From assembly GCF_021130785.1 (NCBI RefSeq), contig NW_025777425.1, positions 62,001 to 126,000 on the forward strand: 64,000 nucleotides of DNA, in the 5' to 3' direction. A program made the translations under genes and the position numbers. Of the stretch, positions 47,520-59,130 are shown piece by piece. The notes beneath the pieces were generated by a model. That model was not told the origin of the DNA. It searched no databases and saw only the letters and a program-made list of their open reading frames with translations. The stretch is from Homalodisca vitripennis. Taxonomy: Eukaryota > Arthropoda > Insecta > Hemiptera > Cicadellidae. How positions within the stretch are numbered: position 1 is the stretch's first letter; every line of letters starts with the position of its first letter.

Positions 47520-49032
47520 TCATGAGAACTAACACGGTTAGGGATTTTCATATGGATTATAAGCCACTGTAGTTGTCCTTGTTATACAAAACAGGGAGGA
47601 AATGGATAACAATCCTAACTGGCAGTTTAAGTTCCCCTATTGCTTGAAATCATAATACTGTGTTCTCATTTCTTTAGTTTATTGTACCATTGGTTTATTA
47701 ATTACTTAAGCTCGTTAAGCTTTTTTAAGGTATTCCTTGAGTTCGCAGCTCACTTTTCCTTGTTGCCTGAGCTATCATATTTCAATGCATATTTCCAATT
47801 GGGTGTCCAACAACGAATTTGCAGTCTCGTTTCCAAATTGCTCAATTTTGTAGGTAACGCTCGTTTTCCACCGGTTGTACTAGATTCCTTCTTAAGCAAT
47901 CAATTTTCGTCCTTATGGCTTGAGCTTCAAGTGCCATAACAATTCTCATTCCTGTATTAGTTCACTTTTCAATATTTAACCTCGTAGAGCTTTATTTCAA
48001 ATTGCTTGAGATCACAGTGCTCGATTCTCCCCTTATTATTTCACATTACCATTTTCATATTGCTTGAGCAAGCATCGGCCGTTTACCATAGTTAGAGTTC
48101 GTATGTTTCTGGAATGTTTAATCTTGCAGTTCACGTTGTTCTATTGTATAAGGCCTATTGGCAATCCTAGCTACGCTCGTTTGCAATGCTTGTTTCTCTG
48201 TTGATAAGATCGAAGCACTCGTTTTCTCATTGATTGACTTTAATGTAACTTACTTATACCAGTTTCTTTACAGCTACAAATCGCAGTACTAATTTTCCTA
48301 TTGATAAGACTCGCAGAACAGACATATTCAGAAGATTATTTTAAAAATAAACAGTTCGAGAGTGGTCTTTTCCGATCAGTTCAGCCCACAGTACTCGTAC
48401 TCTAATTGTATGTTTTGCCCTATTTGATTGAGCTCGCGGAACATGTTGCTCTATTGCTTGATCTCGCGGTATGCGTTGTCCTATTGCTTGAGCTCGCGGT
48501 ATGTGTTGACTGACGTATTGCTTGAGCTCGCGGTATGTGTTGACTGACGTATTTCTTGAGCTCGCGGTACGTGTTTCCCTATTGCTTGAGCTCGCGGTAC
48601 GTGTTGCCCTATTGCTTGAGCTCGCGGTATATGTTTCCCTAATGCTTGAGCTCGCTGTATGTGTTTCCTTATTGCTCGAGATATCAGTTTGAGTTTCTAC
48701 ATTGCTTGAGCTCCCGGTACGTGTTTCCCTATTGCTTGAGCTCGCTGTATGTGTTTCCCTATTGCTCGAGATATCAGTTTGAGTTTCTATATTGCTTGAG
48801 CTCGCGGTACGTATTTCCCTATTGGTTGAGCTCGCGGTACGTGTTTCCCTATTGCTTGAGCTCGCGATATGTGTTTCCCTATTGCTTGAGGTAGCAGTAT
48901 GAGTTTCTATATTGCTTGAGCTCGCGGTACGTGTTTCCCTATTGCTTGAGCTCGCGGTACGTGTTTCCCTATTGCTTGAGCTCGCGGTACGTGTTTCCCT
49001 ATTGCTTGAGCTCGCGGTACGTGTTTCCCTAT

Positions 49033-49512
49033 TGTTTGAGCTCGCTGTATGTGTTTCCCTATTGCTCGAGATATCAGTTTGAGTTTCTATATTGCTTGAG
49101 CTCCCGGTACGTGTTTCCCTATTGCTTGAGCTCGCTGTATGTGTTTCCCTATTGCTCGAGATATCAGTTTGAGTTTCTATATTGCTTGAGCTCTCGGTAC
49201 GTGTTTCCCTATTGCTTGAGCTCGCGATATGTGTTTCCCTATTGCTTGAGCTCGTGGTACGTGTTTCCCTATTGTTTGAGCTCGCTGTATGTGTTTCCCT
49301 ATTGCTCGAGATATCAGTTTGAGTTTCTATATGGCTTGAGCTCCCGGTACGTGTTTCCCTATTGCTTGAGCTCGCTGTATGTGTTTCCCTATTGCTCGAG
49401 ATATCAGTTTGAGTTTCTATATTGCTTGAGCTCTCGGTACGTGTTTCCCTATTGCTTGAGCTCGCGATATGTGTTTCCCTATTGCTTGAGGTAGGAGTAT
49501 GAGTTTCTATAT
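49033..49512. repeat. 240-bp higher-order repeat, two copies
   Basis: Two successive blocks of eight 30-bp monomers (49033-49272 and 49273-49512) share the same monomer order, with few differences. This shows recent amplification of a multi-monomer unit inside the array. Confidence 0.75.
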
Positions 49513-49838
49513 TGCTTGAGCTCGCGGTACGTGTTTCCCTATTGCTTGAGGTAGGAGTATGAGTTTCTATATTGCTTGAGCTCGCGATATGTGTTTCCCT
49601 ATTGCTTGAGGTAGGAGTATGAGTTTCTATATTGCTTGAGCTCGCGGTACGTGTTTCCCTATTGCTTGAGTTCGCGGTATGGTTATCCCTATTGCTTGAG
49701 CTCTCGGTATGTGTCGTAGTGTCTCCTATTGCTTGAACTTGCGGTTTTTGTTGCCCTGTTTCTTGAGCTCCCAATGCTGAATTCCTTATTGCTTGAACAT
49801 ACAGTTTGCGTTTTCCTGTTTTATACGCTCGCAGTCCT

Positions 49839-49839
<1 letters not shown>

Positions 49840-49890
<51 letters not shown>

Positions 49891-50190
49891 GTACGTATAA
49901 TATTTATTACTACGTTAGCAATTTGAACATTGCATTGTAATAAGCGTTAAATATTCCATTCGCCCTTCATCTAAATCACACTCGTACATACATTTATTTC
50001 AGCTATTCGAAGTTTCACTCTGGCACCCGGTGGTCTCCCAGTGGTGTACAATGAACTTGTTTGTACTGTAAAATGCATTAGCAACTAGCGTTGTGTACAG
50101 ATGAGATTTAAATGCTTTTAGCATTGAGCCACTTATAATCGAACATTGCATTCTTTGGACAAACTGAACTCCTGCCTGTGAAGGCAAACG
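49840..50190 (-). mobile_element. 5'-truncated LINE fragment with poly(A) tail
   Basis: On the minus strand a 62-codon frame (50187-49999) contains GSMLKAFKSHLYTTLVANAF then YSTNKFI, like the last residues of non-LTR retrotransposon ORF2 proteins. After the stop come about 100 bases of 3' UTR, an AATAAA near 49905, and a 49-base poly(A), read as T at 49840-49888. The fragment splits the minisatellite field. The 5' edge and target duplication are not clear. Confidence 0.6.
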
Positions 50191-50329
50191 TTCATGTATA
50201 CTACCTTCCTTTGTCTTTTAGTTTTATTCAATCATATTTTATTTAAACATGTTTAATTCAATAACATGGTATCTATTCAAAGGGTAATTTTTAAACATAG
50301 GGGTTGGAACTTATGGTTTATATTTTACT

Positions 50330-51180
50330 TAGCTCACGTGTCTCATATTCACATTGCTTGAACTTGCAAAACTTGATTGAGCTCGTACTACTCGATTCCT
50401 TGTTGCTTGAGCTCGCAGTGGGCGTTGCCCTTATGCTTGAGCTCGCGATGCTATTTTGTCGTCTCATATTCACCTTGTTTGAAACTTGCAATACTTAATT
50501 AAGCTCGCACTACTCGATTCCGTGTTGCTTGAGTTCGCAATGCTATTTTGCTGTCTCATATTCCCATTGCTTGAACCTGCAACACTTGATTGAGCTCGCC
50601 CTTCTCGATTCCTTTTTGCTTGAGCTTGCAGTAGGCGTTGCCCTTATGCCTGAGCTCGCAATGCTATTTTGTCGTCTCATATTCACCTTGTTTAACTTGC
50701 AATACTTAATTAAGCTTGCACTACTCGATTCCGTGTTGCTTGAGTTCGCAATGCTATTCTGCTGTCTCATATTCCCATTGCTTGAACTTGCAACACTTGA
50801 TTGAGCTCGCACTTCTCGATTCCTTTTTGCTTGAGCTTGCAGTGGGCGTTGCCCTTATGCCTGAGCTCGCAATGCTATTTTGTCGTCTCATATTCACCTT
50901 GTTTGAACTTGCAATACTTAATTAAGCTCGCACTACTCGATTCCGTGTTGCTTGAGTTCGCAATGCTATTTTGCTGTCTCATATTCCCATTGCTTGAACT
51001 TGCAACACTTGATTGAGCTCGCACTTCTCGATTCCTTTTTGCTTGAGCTTGCAGTGGGCGTTGCCCTTATGCCTGAGCTCGCAATGCTATTTTGTCGTCT
51101 CATATTCACATTACTTGAACTTGCAATACTTGAGTGAGCTCGTACTACTCGATTCCTTGTTGCTTGAGCTTGCAATGCTA
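50330..51180 (+). repeat. 212-bp tandem repeat
   Basis: The block TTCCCATTGCTTGAAC recurs at 50561, 50772 and 50984, giving periods of 211 and 212 bp. Each unit is itself a chain of degenerate TTGCTTGAGCTCGC motifs. It contains short open frames on both strands that have no gene-like content. Confidence 0.85.
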
Positions 51181-51599
51181 TTTTGTCTATTGTTTCAAAT
51201 CGCAGCGATCTTTTTACAAGTGAGCTTGCAGTGCTAATTTTTCCATTAAAAGAACTCACAGCAAATATATATTTAAAGAGTAATTTTAAAACACAAGAAA
51301 TAGAAGTTATTGTTTCCATTTTATTGTAGCTCGCACGTCTCATATTCACTTTGCTAGAACTTTTCATGCTTGTTTCCTTTTAGATTCACCTCGCAGTGCT
51401 GGGTTCTTTGTTGGTTGAGTTCGTAGGGGGCGTTGCCCTTTTGCTTGAGCTCGCAATGCTATTTTATATATTGTTTGAAATCGCAGCGCTCTTTTACCGC
51501 GTGAGCTAGCAGTGCTAGTTCTCCCATTGATAGAACTTGCAACATATATATACTTAAAGAGTGGTTTTAAAACACAGGTATAGAAGTATTGTGTTGACA

Positions 51600-52530
51600 T
51601 TTTTCAGTCATGACTGCTATTATTGCGCTAAACGGATTATTTAAGGTTCATACTACAAAGGTTAAAATAAATATGTAGTCTAATATTTATTTTAAGCTAT
51701 ACATTTATGTTGCTTCAATTCAGCTTCTTGTTGAGGAATATTCTAAATGTATTGTTAGTTTTCACTAAAATTTATACTTTAATTGTATAACTTTTTATTA
51801 CCTGAAACTATGCGAAGGAAGTGTACATACCTGTATCAAGTACAGTGAGTGAGTGAAATTATAATTAATTGGACTTTCTTTATTATAATTTCTTAGTTTA
51901 ATGCAAATGTAATAAATTGTTATGTTAATGTTTAATAAATATTTTATTTTATCTTCTACGATAATTTTAAATTTGTATTATAGATTTTTCCACATAACAT
52001 ATTAAATTTGATTGTTTTGACATCTCCTCCTTTATTGTGCAATTTTATTAAAATCCTTCGTGTAAAATATAAAAGTATAGAAATCAGAAGTAGACAGCTA
52101 ACACTGTTATAAATATAGATATAGACACACACATTTATATTACTAAGGCAACTCTTGTGTATTGGTGTACACAATTAATATGTACGAGATGGTCCTTTGT
52201 TTGAAGTTTATTTTTGATAATTAAAGGATTGTGAAGGAAATAGGATTTTGCGGACATTTCCTTCCGGAATCCATCTTTCAGTTAAAAATCAGAAACACAT
52301 CGTTTCGAGATTTGGAATATGATCTCTTCCTCAGGTGAATAATTGACCTAGCAAATAACTATAATCTAGGTAAACCATACCAGAGAGTTGTGATAATCAT
52401 AATTCAGAAATTCCAACAACCATGCTGAGTGTCACCTCCATGCACACTTGCTTTCAAACATCCACATAACAAAAACAAAACACTAATTATTAAAAATGAA
52501 CTAAATAATACAGGTATAATAGGTCTTCAC
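51600..52530. other. No gene recognised
   Basis: AT-rich. At 52265-52345 is a stretch (ACATCGTTTCGAGATTTGG ... CTCTTCCTCAGGTG) that looks like a common arthropod repeat tail; its class is unknown. Confidence 0.4.
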
Positions 52531-52531
52531 T

Positions 52532-52534
<3 letters not shown>

Positions 52535-52624
<90 letters not shown>

Positions 52625-52635
52625 TAATGCACATA

Positions 52636-52704
<69 letters not shown>

Positions 52705-52718
52705 AATCAAACAAATAA

Positions 52719-52757
<39 letters not shown>
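52535..52757. repeat. Compound microsatellite: (AC)44, (GT)31, (TA)17
   Basis: An AC run at 52535-52622, 16 bases of spacer, a GT run at 52639-52701, then a TA run at 52723-52757. The AC and GT runs are inverted complements and could form a long hairpin. Open frames of Cys/Val or His/Thr repeats here are not genes. Confidence 0.97.
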
Positions 52758-52759
<2 letters not shown>

Positions 52760-52761
<2 letters not shown>

Positions 52762-54459
52762 CATTATATAACATACAACTATGGGAAACGTCCGAAATCC
52801 TATTACCCTTTCAAGCCATCCATCGTCAGTAACAAATTTTAAACAAAGATTTCAGTTAAATTTTTACTTGTGTTGATATTTTAACTTTCACAGCTGACTG
52901 GCAACCCAAGACTCTCGCTTTGTATTTTTGTCTAAATGGAGAGTCCATATGTACAGTACAGCACTGTCGCTTCGAGCGAGAGATTCAGCGAGTAATGATG
53001 ACAATAAGCAATGATCATCTCTTTGAATGGTTACTTTGTAATAGTCAGCATGGTTCCAATCGCTTTCTTTGTTTACACTAGCGTGTATTAGACTTTTGTT
53101 AATAAAATGCCAAGATGTAGTAGTAACAAAAATTTAAAAGTACAAAATACTTTTAATTTGCTCATTGGGAAGGTTACATAATCTTTCGTTTCTTAAAAAT
53201 GAAATTTTTATTCGTTGAACTATCAACTAATGATAAACTATATACTAATAACACGTCTTAATATTGTTTCTAGCAAAATTTCCTGAGTCAAATTAACATT
53301 CAACCCTTTCGCGGTGGTTTATAGGAAGTTATGAGACAACCCTTTTAGTTTACTCTATACAATATTTTAATAAAATGTTTGTAAAACTATATGTACGAGT
53401 ACACAACCAAAGTAACGAAATATAACTGTTTTTCTAATGCTATTTTAATTAAACTATTTAAACTTTATTATTTTATATTATAGAACATTATATTTTTATA
53501 CAAATAATTATACATAATTGTAATAAAAAATAATTAAGTAAATTTTGAGCTCATATACAAATAATCTCTAGAGATTCTTGCAAACTACAAAAGCCTCTAC
53601 TACCAGACAACGTCCAAGTGTTGTTCTAAACAGTATTGCTCTTGAAACGCCAAAATAAAGAATTGAATTGTTAAAATTTTTCACTTAAATCTATCTATTG
53701 TTAACTGATTTTAGTTTCTAGTTCTGCAGCTACGAGCTGGAAATTTAAATAAATTGAGGCTATTAAACACAAAATCAGTACAATGATCAATTAATACAGA
53801 TAGCAGTGTTAAGACGCTATCCGACTGAAAATATTCTCTGCAACTTACTCGCGCTCCGTACTTCAGACTAACATGTGGAACAAAAATTATTTTAAAATAC
53901 TGAATAAAACAAAACCCAGAACACTATGGCATATTTCTTTCCCCTGAGAGTCTCGTGGTAAACAACATCAAATGTCTAACTTGAATTAAAAAAAGAGACA
54001 AGTTGTGCTCGTTTGCCTCAACAGAAGCCACAACTTTTAAAAAAAAGTACCAGCGTAAATTGGGGAGAGATCATTATGAAAATGCTGATTTGATGGAGGA
54101 GTTGAACAAGGAAGTTAAGCTAGGAAGGAAAACACATTCTTTGATGAATGAAGAAGTATTTAAAACTGTCGAAATTGTTTGAGGTCCTGTAATATTGTAC
54201 AATAGTTTTACCGTCTTCGGATACGCTTAAAAGAAGATTATAGTGAATCTTAGTCAAGCAAATCTAATTTAAAATATCCTAGTCTTTGAAAATGAAGAGG
54301 GGTTGCCCCATATGCATTTTTGTTTTGGGTTTCGAGTTAGACTGGTGTCCATAAAAGAGGTACCGACATAGCTTGCAAACAATGGTCTCTATAGTTTGTA
54401 GCTCATTCGTTGACTTCACAACCCATAGACTCGACAGAGAAGAGAAAGACAGGCTCACA
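52760..54459. other. No gene recognised
   Basis: AT-rich. A short translation around 54030-54180 (KYQRKLGRDHYENADLMEEL) looks protein-like but is isolated and unassigned. Confidence 0.35.
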
Positions 54460-54804
54460 CTAAGTGTGTGGAGAACCAGTATTGATAGAAGCGTGCCGGG
54501 TCAAACTACCTAGCTCCGCCTCAAACAACGTGTCGTTTATTAGTTTTTGAGCATAAATCCTCTGCTCGTTGTCAAGTAATCGTAACTTATGAGCGACGCT
54601 TTTGGCGTACGAGTCCAAGTGATCTTTCTGTTTAACGTCTGCCAACTGTTTGCCAACACTATAGATGGTATGGTCGCTAGGGGACAGATGTTTGGAAAGT
54701 TTGAAGGAGTAATTCCCACTTGGCGACGAGTTCCGCTGGGCTTCTTCTTGTCTGGACTCTGTCTCAGTGAGATCATCTGGTGTGGCTTTAGTTCCCAGTT
54801 CATT
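54460..54804 (-). CDS. Possible last exon of a MADF/BESS-type protein
   Basis: On the minus strand a 3' splice site (TATTATTTCAG, ending at 54805) is followed at once by 114 open codons: NELGTKATPDDLTETESRQE, a Ser/Pro-rich linker, HLDSYAKSVAHKLRLLDNEQ, RIYAQKLINDTLFEAELGS, and a stop TAG at 54460-54462. The helical block resembles the C-terminal BESS-like segment of MADF-domain proteins, which occur both as host transcription factors and as accessory proteins of Harbinger-type transposons. No MADF exon was found on the minus strand up to 56100. It is either a host gene exon with distant partners or a transposon remnant. Confidence 0.4.
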   Translation of the reverse strand, partial: NELGTKATPDDLTETESRQEEAQRNSSPSGNYSFKLSKHLSPSDHTIYSVGKQLADVKQKDHLDSYAKSVAHKLRLLDNEQRIYAQKLINDTLFEAELGSLTRHASINTGSPHT

Positions 54805-55139
54805 CTGAAATAATACAAACCTTATATATGAATGGTACTAGATTTTTATTATAGCTTTAACAATATTGCAAATTAGGGTTTCAATCATTTAATTAATCCA
54901 TTTAATACCACCGATGAATTATTGGTGTCATTGGTTGATCCCCAGAGTGTTATAAAACACATATGTCTATATTTAATAAACGCATCTTATAACATACCGG
55001 ACCATACTTAGTACACTCTTTTATATAACATACCTGTGTTAAAAGTTTAATTAGGTTGTTTAGTTATTTTTATATAATGATTTTATTTTTATTTATTATA
55101 AGATTATAAAATGTGATACAATTTCAAACGATCATGCTA

Positions 55140-55438
55140 TTGTTCTTATCAGCCAATTCTGCCTGCAGAGCGGAATTGCGTAGTTTACTTGAATGTAGTA
55201 GCCTGCAGGAGGTAGGGGGAGGGTTAGTATGGGTAGGTGTCAGGCGATGACCCATCGGAAATACAGACGATTAGACCAGCCATCAGCTCCTCTTGCCTCG
55301 CAGATCGTTTTGTACCTTAAGGTGTCACTGTTATTATTTGTGTCGGTGAGCCGTTGAAGTTTTCTGCTAGCTTGTTGTTGATTCATTTGAATATTCTGAT
55401 AAACTCAGATGTATTGGGCTACCTGAGTGAAGTTTGAG
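55140..55438 (+). other. GC-richer block ending in a strong donor site; possible first exon
   Basis: About 300 bases clearly richer in GC than the surroundings, ending GAG|GTAAGT at 55438/55439. It could be a non-coding first exon with its promoter for a gene to the right. No matching coding exon is visible, so this is a weak call. Confidence 0.2.
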
Positions 55439-56132
55439 GTAAGTTGTATGATATGATAATCATCATCATCACTATTTATGATAATTTTCAACTATGGCAC
55501 ATTATAAATTATACGTACTGTAACAATACATTTTAGTTATGTTAATATCCGTGTCAAAAATTATCTTAGTACGCTAAGTTGAATCTTATTTTCAGTTACT
55601 AAACTTGTTAATATAGGCTATACTTAATCGTCTGTACCTAAGGGAGCGATATTATAATAACCAAATGAAATTCTTTCAGAGACTATTTTGTATAAACAAC
55701 GCTTAACTTTTTAAATAAATGTAATGCTTATAAAAATTACATTTTAACCACTTTTTGAAATTTAACAAATTTCAGTTTTTGAAATAAGTCAGTCAGAAAG
55801 TCCATATGGGGCTGAGTTGAGGAAGAGAGCTAAAATTAAATCTTGCCGCGACAGCTGCGACCAGTAGTAGTGAACGATACTGTGAGTGCCAGGTTTGAGG
55901 TTATGTTACTCTGCACATTGCATGATGTCGTTGTTCAATTCGTAAGTAGTTTTAACACTTAATTTTAACATTTAGATTCCAGAACTACCTTAAAAAGTTA
56001 GATAAAGAGCTAATTTATAGTAATATATCAGTAGATAAGGTAAACTACTTTTATAACACAGGTCTAGTGTGACGTAAACATTGATGTAGAAAAATGTCGA
56101 CAATGGGCGTAATCGGTTACATGGTCATGGTT

Positions 56133-56337
56133 GTCCTCCTCCGTAGACTAATGGTTATAGTCTCGGCTCTCTAACCGAGAGATCACGGGTTCAAATCCCG
56201 GGGAGGTCCAATCAGGCATAGACACGATTGATAGTGTACTTTGTAAATCAAAAATACCAGTGTAATAAAATATCAGTGTACATCGAAGCCAGCATAGCTT
56301 AAAGCTGAGGCTTAAAAAAGAATAAAAAAAAAAAAAA
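56133..56337 (+). mobile_element. tRNA-derived SINE, 205 bp, with 12-bp TSD
   Basis: Head 56133-56210 is tRNA-like, with A box TAGACTAATGG (56144) and B box GGTTCAAATCC (56188). The anticodon stem CTCGG/CCGAG carries an 8-base loop, so it is not a working tRNA. A short unrelated body follows, then an A-rich tail (AATAAAAAAA...) to 56337. The direct repeat ATGGTCATGGTT flanks it at 56121-56132 and 56338-56349. It sits just upstream of the piggyBac frame. Confidence 0.92.
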
Positions 56338-56349
56338 ATGGTCATGGTT

Positions 56350-58250
56350 ACAGGTGTTGTCGACAAATGTCGACAGTGAGCGCAGACGGGTACGTGTTGG
56401 TATCTGTCATTACATCTATGTTTTTTCGTTTTAGGCTGACCATAGAACAAATAACTTCTTTGTTAGAAGACACAACTGACGTTGTGAAGGCTACAATATT
56501 CATGGAGCCTCCAGTCAACGCGCTGCAGAGCGATGGAGATAGTGACGATGAGGACCCTTCGGGAAACATAAATACACTTTCCGGCAACCAACTAAGGGCT
56601 GGGGCAAAGCTCGTTTGTGAGGAGATAACCGAAAATGGAATTGAAAACTTTAGGTATGGGGACAACTCTGACACATACGATGAAGATTTTGTACCAGGTA
56701 CACCAGAAAAAATCCATTTCGCTTTAGTTTTTTGAGTCAGAAACGAGTTTTTTTTCAGTCTACACAACGAAAGTTTTCACAAAGATATTGACATACCTGT
56801 AAATCTACAAAAACAAGCAGATAGAGGCAACAAAGAGGATTCTACTTAAAAAATAAGTTTTGATATGACAAATAAAGATTCTCAGCCAAGTACAAGCACT
56901 GAAACTTTGTCCAAATAATGTTCTCAGAGAACATGGCTGTAAGCCACGTTGTGGTAGTAAAAAGAGGAAAGTTGAGGATAGTAAAACAAAGAATAGGAAA
57001 ATAAAAGCATCCACTCAATAAGACAGCGTCAAAAACCATAAGTCAGCCAGGAAATGGGAAAAGAAATACATACCAAACAAATCACGGGTAGAGTTCGAAC
57101 GTTCCAGATACCTACAACAAGACTTTACTCCTGTTGATATGTTTGCGTTTTTTTTTTTTCGATGAAGAAGTTCTTGACTTCATAGTCGAATGTACAAATG
57201 AATTTGCAGTTGAGAATGGAAACGATAGTTTTACTACGACAAAAGAAGAAATTCGACTATTTGGGATTCTTTTTCTGTCCTGATATTGCGTCGTGTCAAG
57301 AACAAGAATGTATTGGGAACTAGCTAACGAAGTACATAACAACGCTGTTTCAAAAGCCATTAGCAGGAATAGATTTGAGGAAATAATGACATACTTCCAC
57401 TTTTGTAAAAACGGTCAACTTGAAAGTGGAGATCGCTTTGGGAAAATTAGACCAGTTTGGAGTATGCTAAATGAACGCTGGCTAAAATTGTTTACAGATG
57501 ATATTTACTTATCTGTTGACGAATCCATGGTACCCTAATACGGAAGACATGGAGCAAAGCAGCATATCCACGGAAAACCGATTCGCTTTGGATATAAAGT
57601 TTTGGGTTCCCGCAACAAGACTAGGCTACATCGTTCAAGGAGAGCTGTATCAAGGCAAAAGTTCCGGAACATCAGTCTCAGGATTAGGCGTTAGAGGATC
57701 AGTGGTTATTGATCTCATAACAGAATTGCCCAAAGACAGGAACTACTGTTTATTCTTCGATAATTTTTTTACTTCGTTCCGTCTGTTGGAGGCGTTGAAA
57801 AAGGAAGGCCACGAGGGAGCTGACAGAGTGGAGAAAGCTCCGCTTCCAGAACCAAAAACCGTAAAAAAAGAAGAACGATGCTCATACCACCAACTTAGTG
57901 ACCAAGAAACTAAAATCACTCTTGTCCGCTACAATGACAACAGTGTGTTCACTATCGCATCTACTGTTGCAGGAGTTGAGCCTCTTGGCAAAGCGAAGCG
58001 GTGGTCAAATGAACATAAAAACATATTTATGTGGATCAACCTGCCTGTATTGTCTTGTACAACACGTATATGGGCGGCGTTGTTCGTTTGGATGAAAACA
58101 TTTCCACATACCGCATCAATATCAGATCAAAAAAATGGTATTGGCCAATGATATCATACTCAGTGTATCGATGAACAATGCTTGGCTTATTTATCGAATG
58201 ACCATTAAAGGCAAGGAAGAGAAGTTGGATTTCCTTTCTTTTACAAGGTA
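56350..58250 (+). pseudogene. piggyBac transposase pseudogene
   Basis: The acidic N-terminus (LTIEQITSLLEDTTDVVK; SDGDSDDEDPSGNINTLSGN) begins near 56430. The core follows with MYWELANEVHNNAVSKAISR (57305), IMTYFHFCKNGQLESGDRFG and LSVDESMVP (57510), which holds the first catalytic Asp. A TAA then interrupts (57537). After a +1 shift near 57602 the frame continues WVPATRLGYIVQGELYQGKS and LFFDNFFTSFRLLEALKK with the second Asp. The third site, normally MGGVDR, reads MGGVVR, so the third Asp is Val (codon at 58082-58084). The piggyBac similarity ends near 58250 (LDFLSFTR) without the Cys-rich C-terminus. It is clearly inactive. Confidence 0.85.
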
Positions 58251-59075
58251 TGTAGTCCATCTTACATCGATTCAGCTCATGTTTCCGGAAAAGGTTGGTC
58301 CGATGACTCAAATGCAGGAGTGGCGACCCCATTGTCCAAAGGCGAGCGACTTATTTTTCTACACGCAGGAGGAGAAATGGGCTTCGTGAAAAACTGTTTC
58401 ACAATGTGGAGAGCCAACTTAAAAACAGGAGATTGTCACGGCAATGTGAACGGCAAGATGTATTTTAAATGGCTGATGGAAAAATTAATTCCAAATTTAC
58501 CTCCTCGGACTGTTGTGGTTATTGACAATGCATCGTATCACAATGTCCAAGTAGATAAGTGCCCAACTTCGAAGAACATAAATCAGAAGTGCAAGATTGG
58601 CTGATACAGAAGAATATTGCATTCTCATCGTCATCACTCAAGGTGGAGCTCTATGAGTTGATTAGGCAACACAAACCAGCGCACATTCGCTATCAAATTG
58701 ACGAGATTATGAGAGAACATGGACACGACATCCTTAGGCTCCCTCCATATCATCCCGAACTCAATGCCATAGAGCTAATCTGGGCTGATGTAAAAAACTG
58801 GGTTGCAGCTCACAATGTGACTTTTAACATACATGATGTTGAGCGCCTTGTGAACCAGAAGTTTGAAACCATAACTGAAACGGACTGGAAAAAAAATATG
58901 TGAAAATGTGAAGAAAATGGAAGAGAAGTTCATAGGAGTTCAAAGTCAACTGGAAGATACCATTGAATCTTTTGTTATCGATCTTGGTGCAGAGTCCAGT
59001 GAAGAGGACAACAGTGACTTTTCTGAAGATGACATTGAAGACGGGAATTTGTCAGGGATCGAAGAGTTGATTTAA
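58251..59075 (+). pseudogene. DDE_3 transposase pseudogene, joined to the piggyBac
   Basis: Starts abruptly at the first catalytic block YIDSAHVSGKGWSDDSNAG (58255), continuing VATPLSKGERLIFLHAGGEM, VVVIDNASYHNVQVDKCPTS (second Asp, 58510), a frame break near 58570, then LRLPPYHPELNAIELIWADV (Glu, 58770). Another break near 58895 precedes an acidic tail with SGIEELI and TAA at 59073-59075. The N-terminal DNA-binding half is missing. All three catalytic residues are present, unlike the 28278 copy. The 3' half of this transposon continues beyond the mariner insertion to the terminal repeat at 62298. Confidence 0.85.
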
Positions 59076-59130
59076 ATGTTTATTTCCAATCTACACCCAT
59101 TATTGTTTATGGACAATGAGGAGGACAATA

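Larger units (their letters stand above)
47640..51560. repeat. Minisatellite field built on TTGCTTGAGCTCGC
   Basis: Degenerate copies of TTGCTTGAGCTCGC recur across nearly 4 kb. A young core (48413-49740) has a regular 30-bp unit, for example GCGGTACGTGTTTCCCTATT next to GCTTGAGCTC. 50330-51180 is organised instead as a 212-bp tandem unit. The edges (47640-48400 and 51200-51560) are diverged. A 477-codon frame on the minus strand (48341-49774) and a 192-codon frame on the plus strand exist because 30 bp is a multiple of three. Confidence 0.85.

Noticed and set aside
48413..49740. CRISPR-like array
   Set aside because: The 30-bp units are contiguous with no unique spacers, and the DNA is eukaryotic.
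48341..49774. 477-codon Ser/Asn/Thr-rich frame on the minus strand as a gene
   Set aside because: It coincides with the 30-bp minisatellite, and openness follows from the period. The ends are degenerate repeat and not distinct protein sequence. Kept only as a question under the minisatellite finding.
52490..52774. Open frames of Cys-Val or His-Thr repeats
   Set aside because: Pure dinucleotide microsatellite.
56133..56210. Functional tRNA gene
   Set aside because: Eight-base anticodon loop, A-rich tail and 12-bp target duplication show that it is the head of a SINE.
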